From an uncultured Oscillospiraceae bacterium (GTDB lineage: Bacteria; Bacillota; Clostridia; Oscillospirales; Oscillospiraceae): DNA of 14,672 bases. The position numbers and the translations under genes were made by a program. The notes below the pieces were generated by a model, which made no database searches, had not been told where the DNA came from, and saw nothing but the letters and a program-made list of their open reading frames with translations. The stretch lies in NCBI GenBank assembly GCA_934565615.1, contig CAKTIH010000052.1, positions 1-14,672 of the forward strand. The letters are read 5' to 3'. Shown one piece after another: positions 1 through 6,056 of this stretch (positions are counted from its first letter, which is position 1; each line of letters opens with the position of its first letter).

Positions 1-1214
1 GCTATATACAAGCGGTGTACCTCGCCTCCTGCGCGGCGACGCTGTTCTGCTTCACGGATCGTGAAGACAAAGCGGAGAGATGGGCAGGCCGAATACTGGC
101 GGGGATAGTCGGGATATCGATCCTTTGCGCGGACATTGACCTTGCCGATCTTCTGGTCGATACCCTGATACCGATGATAGGCTTAGCCGGGACGGCGATG
201 TGCATATACTACCGGGATAAGCTCTCTTCCAAGGCCATACCGCTTATCATTACCGTCTGCTTCCTGCCGATGGTGAAAAACAGCGGCTATCTGTTCTCGG
301 CAGTCATTATTATTTTTGCCCTATGCTTAAGCATAGGAGCAGTAAGACTCCGTCTTACTGCTGTGATGGGGCTCTGTCTTCTGGGAATAAACAGAATATG
401 GGCGTGGCATGTGAAGGCCGCCTTTGTCGACGGTATGGCGTCCTATCACGCAATGTCCGCCGAGAGCTTTCAGAGCAGCTTTGCCGAGAAAACGACGGAG
501 GATCTGCTCAATATAACACGAGCATATCTCGACGCCGTGGCGAGCCGGGGAAGACTGCCTTGGCTGCTCCTGTGCATCGCCGTTGTCGTGTTCATAATAT
601 GCAAGAGCGGCAAATGGCGGCAGCTCCGAGGCTTTGTCTTTGCCGGGGCGGGAGTTTGGCTCGCATGGGTGATAGGCGTCCTCGGGATGTATTTCTTCTC
701 AATGAGCTTGGGCGAGGCTTTGGGGCTTGCGGCCTTTGAGCGTTACTATGCTTCCGCGCTTGTTTTCAGCGGCGGGTACTTCTTTATCGTGTGTATGATT
801 GCGCTTGATGGAAAGGCATCCGCGCTGATGAAAGCGGCGGTACTCCTGTGCTGCACCCTGTGCATCATCACCGCAAAGCCGAATTATACATATCTCGAAC
901 GCCAGAGCAGCCGCGGCGCATGGAACCTTGAGATGCGAAACCGCGTTGACGCGCTCATTGAGGAAAACAATATTCCCTCCGGGCTTGCATACCTTGTGTT
1001 TTCCGGGGACTATGACGATATCACCCTGCGGGTAATGGTCACTTACCTGCTTCAGCCGACGACCACGCATGTCTGCCCGGACGACGAGCTCGAACAGATG
1101 GATGATGGGTGGCGCACGTATGACTATTATATCGTCGCCGATGAAACGGAGGCGAACATGGCTTTCGTCAGAGACGCTATGGCCAAGGACGCACCTGCCG
1201 GGTATACATGGTAA
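1..1214 (+). CDS. Polytopic membrane protein, GT-C glycosyltransferase-like, C-terminal part (5' truncated)
   Basis: The reading frame is open from the first bases of the window (codons begin at position 3), so the true start lies upstream; the GTG at 15 is probably internal. About 400 residues are visible: some eight hydrophobic segments, then a soluble tail of roughly 110 residues ending at the TAA at 1212-1214. The motifs VKNSGYLF and FERYY, between membrane spans, resemble those in uncharacterised Firmicute membrane proteins annotated as glycosyltransferase-like (dolichyl-phosphate-mannose mannosyltransferase type). I cannot see the N-terminal catalytic loop, so that assignment is weak. 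It would act in the cytoplasmic membrane, perhaps in surface polysaccharide or wall glycan assembly. It converges on the ABC importer operon and is separated from it by a strong hairpin. Two perfect inverted repeats lie inside the coding sequence at 320-362. Confidence 0.75.
   Translation, partial: YIQAVYLASCAATLFCFTDREDKAERWAGRILAGIVGISILCADIDLADLLVDTLIPMIGLAGTAMCIYYRDKLSSKAIPLIITVCFLPMVKNSGYLFSAVIIIFALCLSIGAVRLRLTAVMGLCLLGINRIWAWHVKAAFVDGMASYHAMSAESFQSSFAEKTTEDLLNITRAYLDAVASRGRLPWLLLCIAVVVFIICKSGKWRQLRGFVFAGAGVWLAWVIGVLGMYFFSMSLGEALGLAAFERYYASALVFSGGYFFIVCMIALDGKASALMKAAVLLCCTLCIITAKPNYTYLERQSSRGAWNLEMRNRVDALIEENNIPSGLAYLVFSGDYDDITLRVMVTYLLQPTTTHVCPDDELEQMDDGWRTYDYYIVADETEANMAFVRDAMAKDAPAGYTW
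320..362. repeat. Two abutting perfect inverted repeats inside a coding sequence
   Basis: Positions 320-337 are a perfect 18-bp palindrome (CCTATGCTTAAGCATAGG). Immediately after it, 338-348 (AGCAGTAAGAC) and 352-362 (GTCTTACTGCT) form a perfect 11-bp stem with a 3-nt loop. Both are read through by the membrane protein ORF without a frame break. No flanking target duplication or transposon end is evident, so this is reported as structure only. Confidence 0.8.
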
Positions 1215-1241
1215 CGCTTCAAAACAAAATGATAAAAACGT

Positions 1242-1275
1242 TCACCCCTGCCGAGCTTTCACGCGGCAGGGGTGA
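1242..1275. terminator. Bidirectional intrinsic terminator between convergent genes
   Basis: Arms 1243-1253 (CACCCCTGCCG) and 1264-1274 (CGGCAGGGGTG) pair perfectly, extended by a T-A pair at 1242/1275, around a 10-nt loop. On + the stem is followed by ATTTTATGG. On - it is followed by an AACGTTTTTATC tail, the better U-tract. It lies between the stop of the + strand membrane protein and the end of the - strand ABC operon and suits both. Confidence 0.8.
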
Positions 1276-1305
1276 TTTTATGGAGAAAAATCTGAAATCG
1301 TTTAT

Positions 1306-2103
1306 TTATCTGCTCAGCAGTACCTCATCGCTTTCAAGCGGGCTGCTGGCTATCTGTGCAAACATCTCTATAAGCTCGTGCTTTGAGAGATGCTGCTTTT
1401 CCTCGCCGCGGATATCCAGAATGATCTTGCCTTGGTTCATCATGATAAGGCGGTTGCCGTGGCGGATCGCGTCCTTCATGTTGTGGGTGATCATCATGGT
1501 GGTCAGGTGATTCTCTTCGACTATCTTGTCGGATATCTCCAGCACCTTTGCCGCCGTCGCGGGATCGAGCGCCGCAGTGTGCTCATCGAGCAGCAGGAGC
1601 TTTGGCTTCTTGAGGGAGGACATCAGCAGTGTCAGCGCCTGACGCTGGCCGCCGGAGAGCAGGCCGACCTTTGCGGTCATTCTGTCCTCAAGGCCGAGAC
1701 CGAGGGTGCTGAGCTGCTCGCGGAACTGCTCGCGCTCCGCGTTGGTCACGGCCCAGCGCAGGCCGCGCTTTTCGCCGCGGCGCATGGCGAGCGCCATGTT
1801 CTCTTCGATTTGCATGTTCGGCGCGGTGCCCATCATCGGGTCCTGGAACACGCGGCCTATATACCCGGCGCGCTTATGCTCCGGCAGGGCGGTGACATCC
1901 ACTCCGTCGAGCAGGATGCGCCCGCTGTCGACCGGCCATACACCGGCGACTGCGTTGAGCATCGTGGACTTGCCGGCTCCGTTGCCGCCGATGACGGTCA
2001 CGAAGTCGCCCGGCTCAAGGTGGAGGGAGAGCCCCGCGAGGGCTTTCTTTTCATTTATCGTGCCCTTATTGAAGGTCTTGTAAATGTTATCGAGCTTAAG
2101 CAT
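1306..2103 (-). CDS. ABC transporter ATP-binding protein (TrpX-type amino acid importer)
   Basis: A 265-aa cytoplasmic ATPase that would energise import by the adjacent permease. All core motifs are present: Walker A GGNGAGKST at 39-47, Q-loop Gln87, signature LSGGQ at 149-153, Walker B LLLLDE at 169-174 and switch His207 in ITHN. It belongs to the COG1101-like ATPase family found beside COG2984 binding proteins and COG4120 permeases. The ATG at 2101-2103 follows AAGGAGG by 6 nt and overlaps the 3' end of the permease gene by 8 nt, indicating translational coupling. It is the last gene of the operon and ends just before the terminator at 1242-1275. Substrate cannot be read from the ATPase itself; the operon leader points to aromatic amino acids. 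Confidence 0.93.
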   Translation of the reverse strand: MLKLDNIYKTFNKGTINEKKALAGLSLHLEPGDFVTVIGGNGAGKSTMLNAVAGVWPVDSGRILLDGVDVTALPEHKRAGYIGRVFQDPMMGTAPNMQIEENMALAMRRGEKRGLRWAVTNAEREQFREQLSTLGLGLEDRMTAKVGLLSGGQRQALTLLMSSLKKPKLLLLDEHTAALDPATAAKVLEISDKIVEENHLTTMMITHNMKDAIRHGNRLIMMNQGKIILDIRGEEKQHLSKHELIEMFAQIASSPLESDEVLLSR

Positions 2104-3049
2104 GGCTGTCCTCCTTTGCGCGCAGGCGCTTGAAAGATGTCTTGCGCTGTTCGCGCAGGTACGGGACCGCGAGGAAGAGCGCGACGATCACTGCGGTGAT
2201 GAGCTTGAGGTCGTTGGAGTTGAGCCTGAGCCACAGCACCAGCACGACCACGAGGTAGTACACGACGCCGCCGATGACGACGAAGGACATCGTGCCGAAG
2301 AAGTTGAGGTGCTTGCCGAGGATCGCCTTGCCGAGCACCTCGCCGATGATGACGGCGGCAAGGCCGATGACGATCGCGCCGCGCCCCATGTTGATATCGG
2401 CGAAGCCCTGGTACTGGCTCATAAGCCCGCCGGAGAGCGCCACGACGCCGTTGGATATCGCAAGGCCGAGGATTTTCATCGCGCCTATATCGATGCCGAG
2501 GGCGCGGCTCATCGCGGGGTTTGAGCCGGTCGCACGCAGGGCGGAGCCCTGCTCGGTGCCGAAGTACCAGTAGAACACGCACACCAGCACGAAGGCTATC
2601 ACAAGGCTTGTGAGGATGGCGGAGGTAATGTTGCGCGAGGAGAGGATGAGGTTATACTTGTCGACGCTCAGCGCCTTGTTCGCGGCCATGCCCATGATGC
2701 GCAGGTTTATGGAGTAGAGCGAGAACTGCGTCAGGATACCGGCGAGGATGACGGGGATGCCGAGCTTGACATGCAGCAGACCCGTGCAGAGCCCCGCGAG
2801 TATACCGGCGATAACGGCCACGAGCATTGCCAGCCACGCAGGCCAGCCCGCGAGAATGAGCATTACCGTCACGGCGGCGCCGAGGGTAAAGGAGCCGTCG
2901 ACTGTAAGGTCGGCAACATCGAGCAGACGGAAGGTGATGAGCACTCCGAGTGCCATAAGACCCCATATAAGTCCCTGGGCAATGCCGCCGGGAAGGTTTT
3001 TTGCCAGCTTCAGCAGGCTGAGTGATGCAATGTAGGCGCTGATCGTCAT
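2096..3049 (-). CDS. ABC transporter permease (TrpX-type amino acid importer)
   Basis: A 317-aa integral membrane protein with about eight to nine hydrophobic segments, matching the COG4120 permease family (distantly related to LivH/branched-chain permeases). Recognisable features are GLIWGLMALGVLITFRLLDVADLTVDGSFTLG near the N terminus (shown here only as a landmark at about residues 27-58), the substitution-poor stretch RATGSNPAMSRALG around 172-185, and a charged C-terminal tail. It forms the translocation channel with the downstream ATPase and takes substrate from the upstream lipoprotein. The ATG at 3047-3049 follows AAGGAAG and lies 16 nt after the binding-protein gene, so the three genes form one operon. 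The whole operon sits behind a leader with an attenuator. Confidence 0.92.
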   Translation of the reverse strand: MTISAYIASLSLLKLAKNLPGGIAQGLIWGLMALGVLITFRLLDVADLTVDGSFTLGAAVTVMLILAGWPAWLAMLVAVIAGILAGLCTGLLHVKLGIPVILAGILTQFSLYSINLRIMGMAANKALSVDKYNLILSSRNITSAILTSLVIAFVLVCVFYWYFGTEQGSALRATGSNPAMSRALGIDIGAMKILGLAISNGVVALSGGLMSQYQGFADINMGRGAIVIGLAAVIIGEVLGKAILGKHLNFFGTMSFVVIGGVVYYLVVVLVLWLRLNSNDLKLITAVIVALFLAVPYLREQRKTSFKRLRAKEDSHA

Positions 3050-3065
3050 GATTACACTTCCTTAA

Positions 3066-4082
3066 TTATTTTGCAATTGCAACGTAGTCATCGGGAACGG
3101 TGATGTTGAGAGCCTCGCAGATATCTGCGTTGTACTCCTTGGTGAAGGCGGGAGCGAAGCGGACTTCCATAGTGGAGATGTCTGCGCCCTCGGTGAGGAT
3201 CTCTGCTGCCATCTCGCCGGTCGCACGGCCGAGGTCGTAGTAGGAGATGGAGAGGGTGGCCACGCCGCAGCCGGAGGCGATGCCTTCTTCACCGGCGACG
3301 ATGGGGATGCCTGCGCTCAGAGCGACGTTGTTGATAGCTTCGGTGCAGGAGGCAGCGGTGTTATCGGTCGGGATGTAGAGCACATCGGCATTGGAGCAGG
3401 CGTTTGCGGTAACGGAGGAAACATCGTTGGAGTCTGCGAAGGTGTAGCGCTCAACGCTGTAGCCCATGTCGGTGAGGAGGGCTTCCATGCTGTCGGCCTG
3501 GAAGATGGAGTTGGGCTCACCGGAGCAGTAGAGCAGACCGATGGTCTTTGCATCGGGGAAGAGCTCCTGGATCATCGCGGCCTGACCGTCGAGCGGAGCG
3601 AGGTCGGAGGTACCGGAGATGTTGGTGCCGGAAACGCCGGTCCAGTTGTCAACGCCGAGAGCCACGCCGTAGTCGGTGATGGAGGTGCCAAGGATGGGGA
3701 TGGTGTTCGTTGCGGAGGCGGCAGCCTGTATAGAGGCAGTGGCGTTAGCCATGATGAGGTCTACCTCGTCGCTCACGAACTGGTTGCAGATCAGCGAGCA
3801 GGTGGCGGAGTCACCGGAAGCGTTCTGCTCCTGGAAGGTGACCTTGTCGCCGAGCGCTTCGGTCAGGGCGTCCTTGAAGCCCTGAGTCGCAGCGTCAAGC
3901 GCGGGGTGCTGGACGAGCTGGCATATGCCGACGACGAAGGTCTTGTCGGCTGAAACGTCCTCGGCCGGGGCCTCGGTGGAAGCTGCGGGAGCTTCGGTTG
4001 CTGCTGCGGGAGCGGAGCTGCCGCAGGCTGCGAGTGCGAGCACCATTGCAAGCACACAGATGAGAGAAATAAGTTTTTTCAT
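3066..4082 (-). CDS. ABC substrate-binding lipoprotein, TrpX/COG2984 family
   Basis: A 338-aa lipoprotein: signal peptide MKKLISLICVLAMVLALAAC with the lipobox LAAC (lipidated Cys20), then an Ala/Glu-rich linker and a two-lobed binding domain from about residue 49. The first strand reads VVGICQLVQHPALDAATQGF, close to the GIxQxVxHPxLD signature of TrpX-type proteins reported to bind aromatic amino acids in Gram-positive bacteria. It is anchored outside the membrane and delivers ligand to the permease. The ATG at 4080-4082 follows AAGGAG at proper spacing. It is the first structural gene after the attenuator. The leader peptide contains Phe and Tyr but no Trp, so I infer a Tyr and/or Phe importer rather than a Trp importer; family membership alone does not settle this. 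Confidence 0.92.
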   Translation of the reverse strand: MKKLISLICVLAMVLALAACGSSAPAAATEAPAASTEAPAEDVSADKTFVVGICQLVQHPALDAATQGFKDALTEALGDKVTFQEQNASGDSATCSLICNQFVSDEVDLIMANATASIQAAASATNTIPILGTSITDYGVALGVDNWTGVSGTNISGTSDLAPLDGQAAMIQELFPDAKTIGLLYCSGEPNSIFQADSMEALLTDMGYSVERYTFADSNDVSSVTANACSNADVLYIPTDNTAASCTEAINNVALSAGIPIVAGEEGIASGCGVATLSISYYDLGRATGEMAAEILTEGADISTMEVRFAPAFTKEYNADICEALNITVPDDYVAIAK

Positions 4083-4115
4083 TTTGTCATATCTCCTTTT
4101 GGAAATTTAACGGGG

Positions 4116-4154
4116 AAACAAAAAAGCTGCACAGACAGAAGTCCGTGCAGCTTT
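4116..4154 (-). terminator. Intrinsic terminator in the ABC operon leader (attenuator terminator)
   Basis: On the minus strand AAAGCTGCAC (4154-4145) and GTGCAGCTTT (4132-4123) form a perfect 10-bp stem with a 12-nt loop, followed by TTTGTTT. It lies between the promoter and the first structural gene, 34 nt before that gene's ATG, so it can only work as a conditional terminator. Its left arm and loop also pair with the leader peptide coding region (4201-4214). Confidence 0.88.
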
Positions 4155-4290
4155 GAATGATCGAATCAAGATTCAAATCATGAGTTCCGTTCTAATTGCA
4201 GCACAAACTTCTATTACTTGACATAAAAAAGTAATAGTAAAAGCCATATGCAACTGCAAAGACGAACTTTATCATGACTTTGCCTCCCTG
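4119..4290 (-). promoter_or_regulatory. Ribosome-mediated attenuator (Tyr/Phe leader) controlling the ABC importer
   Basis: In RNA order on the minus strand: ribosome site GGGAGG (4288-4283); leader peptide start (4275); Tyr codons whose CTATTAC (4237-4231) pairs with GTAATAG (4217-4211) to make hairpin 1:2; leader stop (4194-4192); a spacer hairpin (4181-4157, ATGAT/ATCAT base); and the terminator (4154-4116). The segment ATAGAAGTTTGTGC (4214-4201) can pair over 14 bp, three of them G-U, with GCACGGACTTCTGT (4148-4135), which is the terminator loop plus four bases of its left arm. A ribosome stalled on Tyr/Phe codons would cover arm 1, free arm 2 and allow this antiterminator. A ribosome reaching the stop codon would cover arm 2 and let the terminator form. 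The pairings are seen in the sequence; the mechanism is inferred from the classic trp/phe operon attenuation model. Confidence 0.82.
4192..4275 (-). CDS. Leader peptide, 27 aa, Phe/Tyr-rich
   Basis: The peptide begins MIKFVFAVAYGFYYYFF and continues MSSNRSLCCN to a TAG stop. Nine of its first 17 residues are Phe or Tyr (five Phe, four Tyr), with the run FYYYFF at 12-17; there is no Trp codon. The ATG follows GGGAGG by 7 nt, a strong ribosome site, so it should be translated. The Tyr13-15 codons form the left arm of the first leader hairpin and the stop codon lies just past the antiterminator strand, which is the arrangement expected of an attenuation leader peptide. It is compared with enterobacterial phe leader peptides by design, not homology. 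The peptide itself probably has no function after translation. Confidence 0.85.
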   Translation of the reverse strand: MIKFVFAVAYGFYYYFFMSSNRSLCCN

Positions 4291-4303
4291 TTTGATGGTG
4301 CAG

Positions 4304-4332
4304 ACTTTAGCACTTTTAGTCGCTGAAGTCAA
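4304..4332 (-). promoter_or_regulatory. Promoter of the ABC importer operon
   Basis: On the minus strand a -35 TTGACT (4332-4327) is followed after 17 nt by -10 TAAAGT (4309-4304), with TGC just upstream giving an extended -10. Transcription would start near 4297, leaving about 20 nt before the leader peptide ATG. Spacing to the leader ribosome site is right for an attenuated operon. Confidence 0.72.
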
Positions 4333-4404
4333 TACCTTTTTTGCGTTGAATTTTCCTTTTGGCCTTTTGCACTATTGTCTGCAGCCTTCACCGCAAAAAC
4401 TTTG

Positions 4405-4432
4405 TTGCATTTTTATGCAGACGAGTTATAAA
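4405..4432 (+). promoter_or_regulatory. Probable promoter of the LCP gene
   Basis: A good -10 TATAAA (4427-4432) lies 16 nt after a weak -35 TTGCAT (4405-4410). This would give a 5' leader of about 90 nt before the ATG at 4530. That leader contains short GC-rich complementary segments (4476-4481 with 4501-4506; 4471-4476 with 4492-4497) of no obvious meaning. It is back-to-back with the ABC operon promoter. Confidence 0.45.
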
Positions 4433-4529
4433 ATCGCCCTCCGGCGGAAACAATTCCCTATGACAATAACGCGCCGTGCGGCTCTCACCGGCGGCGCAGA
4501 CCGCACAGACAGGTCGGAAAGGCGAAAAC

Positions 4530-5798
4530 ATGGATAAAAAACGCAGAGCTGTCAGGATAGTTTTAACTGTGCTCGGCGCGGCGGCGGTACTGGCGATCAC
4601 CGCAGTGAGCGTATATATGCTTTGGGAGAAGCCCCCTGCGACGGCGGCGGAACCGGAGAAGCTCGGCGGCACGCTGCACACGCCCGATGAGCAGACGAGC
4701 GCGCCGCAGTCTGGTTCGGCACAGAGTCCGTCCCCCTCGGGCAGCGGGATGGAGCGCGGCACGGCCTTCAACACGAGCCGTCAGGACGGGGTGTATACCA
4801 TCCTCCTCGTCGGCAATGACGACGGCACCGGCAATACAGATACAATCATGGTCGCAAAGCTCGACACCGTGCGCCACAGCCTGAACGCCGTGAGCATCCC
4901 GCGCGACACGCTCATCAATGTTGACACGCCCGTGAGGAAGATAAACAGCGTCTATTGGGGCGCGCGCAACAACGGCAATGACGGCATCGAGGCGCTGCGC
5001 CGCCATGTGCGCAAGCTGACGGGCTTCGATGTGGACTGCTACGCGGTGCTCGATCTGAGCGCCTTTATAGAGGCGGTAGACGCGATAGGCGGGATATGGT
5101 ACGATGTACCGGAGCGGCTGTATTACGACGGCGGCCCGGTCATCGACCTTGAGCCGGGCTATCAGCTCCTTGACGGCGAGCAGGCGATGGGGCTTGTGCG
5201 CTTCCGCTACGGCTATATGAACGGCGACCTTGACAGGATAAACGTGCAGCACGATTTCCTCAAGGCTGCGGCGGAGCAGTTCCTCAGTCAGGGCAGCATA
5301 CCGAACGCCTCAAAGGTGATAAGCATCCTTGCCGGGAGCATGGACACGAACCTCACGGCGGCGAACATGGCGTATTTCGCACGTCAGCTCATGATGTGCT
5401 CAAGCGAGGATATCAATTTCTACACCGCGCCGAACACGCCCATGACCGTGCAGAACCTGAGCTATACTTTCCTCGACCTCTATGACTGGCTCACGATGGT
5501 GAACGACTGCATCAACCCCTATTCCACGCCCGTCACCGAGGGGATGCTCGACCTTGTGTATCTCTATAACGGCAGCGTCTGCTGCACAGGCGTGCTCAAC
5601 GGCGTCGGCTACTTCAGCATGGGCGGCGGCAGCGCACCGACAGAGGACTACGAGGAGGAGTACACCGATGAGGACTACTACGAGGAGCCTGAGGAGGAAC
5701 CGGCAGAAGAGCCCGAGGAGGAGCCAGAACCCGAGCCGACGCTCCCGCCGCTGCCCTCGTCTACGCCATCGAACGACGATTGGCTTGTGACGACGTAA
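4530..5798 (+). CDS. LCP (LytR-CpsA-Psr) family cell wall glycopolymer ligase
   Basis: A 422-aa protein with a short basic N terminus and one membrane anchor (about residues 8-32), a Ser/Pro-rich linker, an LCP domain at about 87-253, and a C-terminal region ending in an acidic tail. LCP enzymes act outside the membrane and transfer lipid-linked polymers such as teichoic acid or capsule to peptidoglycan. Matching residues are TDTIMVAKL (103-111), SIPRDTLI (122-129) with the Arg-Asp pair, and FRYGYMNGDLDRINVQ (225-240) with the pyrophosphate-binding arginines. Residues 372-405 are nearly all Glu, Asp, Pro and Tyr, an unusual extracellular acidic tail. I chose the ATG at 4530 because it puts the anchor at the very N terminus; a GTG at 4476 in frame would add 18 polar residues. 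Older annotation would call it a LytR transcriptional regulator, which is misleading. Confidence 0.9.
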   Translation: MDKKRRAVRIVLTVLGAAAVLAITAVSVYMLWEKPPATAAEPEKLGGTLHTPDEQTSAPQSGSAQSPSPSGSGMERGTAFNTSRQDGVYTILLVGNDDGTGNTDTIMVAKLDTVRHSLNAVSIPRDTLINVDTPVRKINSVYWGARNNGNDGIEALRRHVRKLTGFDVDCYAVLDLSAFIEAVDAIGGIWYDVPERLYYDGGPVIDLEPGYQLLDGEQAMGLVRFRYGYMNGDLDRINVQHDFLKAAAEQFLSQGSIPNASKVISILAGSMDTNLTAANMAYFARQLMMCSSEDINFYTAPNTPMTVQNLSYTFLDLYDWLTMVNDCINPYSTPVTEGMLDLVYLYNGSVCCTGVLNGVGYFSMGGGSAPTEDYEEEYTDEDYYEEPEEEPAEEPEEEPEPEPTLPPLPSSTPSNDDWLVTT

Positions 5799-5990
5799 AG
5801 GAAGCGCCGCAAACATGCGGGGCTTACGCAGGAGCAGCTTGCGGAAAAGGCCGGGATAAGCCGCCCGCACGTGGGTGCGATAGAAGCACCGAATCTCTGC
5901 CGCCCCATTTCGTTGGAGCTGCTGTTTAACCTTGCCGACGCGCCGGGTGTTGAACCGTATAAGCTGCTGGAGTTCAGAGACGGGCGGTAA
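5799..5990 (+). pseudogene. Remnant of an Xre/Cro-type HTH regulator gene, start missing
   Basis: Directly after the LCP stop codon, in the same frame, 63 codons encode KHAGLTQEQLAEKAGISRPH followed by VGAIEAPNLCRPISLELLFN and ending PYKLLEFRDGR. This is an almost whole HTH_3 domain of the short Clostridial type that carries the SLExLF and EPYKLLEF motifs. It has no start codon: the preceding in-frame codon is the LCP stop TAA, and only the first 8-10 residues of a usual member are missing. No ribosome site precedes it. I infer a deletion that joined the 3' end of the LCP gene to the body of a neighbouring regulator gene. Readthrough of the LCP stop would append it to an extracellular protein, which makes no sense. 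Confidence 0.75.
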
Positions 5991-6011
5991 GTGAATCCGC
6001 CGATCCTTATA

Positions 6012-6053
6012 AAACACAAAGCCATGCCGCATTTTCGGCATGGCTTTGTGTTT
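6012..6053. terminator. Strong bidirectional terminator
   Basis: Arms 6012-6029 and 6036-6053 pair perfectly over 18 bp with a 6-nt loop; the core is GCCATGCCG/CGGCATGGC. The A/T-rich outer part gives a U-rich end on both strands. It starts 4 nt past the stop of the - strand lyase gene, so it ends the tct operon, and it also stops + strand transcription from the LCP gene and HTH remnant. Confidence 0.88.
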
Positions 6054-6056
6054 CGT

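Noticed and set aside
4116..4290. T-box riboswitch in the ABC operon leader
   Set aside because: The leader is too short, and I see no conserved T-box sequence (the AGGGTGG-type motif) and no Stem I features. The translated Phe/Tyr-rich ORF and alternative pairing explain the region better.
4476..4529. GTG at 4476 as LCP start
   Set aside because: It would place 18 polar residues before the basic N terminus and membrane anchor; ATG at 4530 gives the normal LCP layout.
4460..4537. Upstream ORF (25 codons from ATG at 4460) overlapping the LCP start
   Set aside because: Poor ribosome site, Arg-rich peptide of random look, and it only overlaps the LCP start by chance of frame. No run of a regulatory amino acid.
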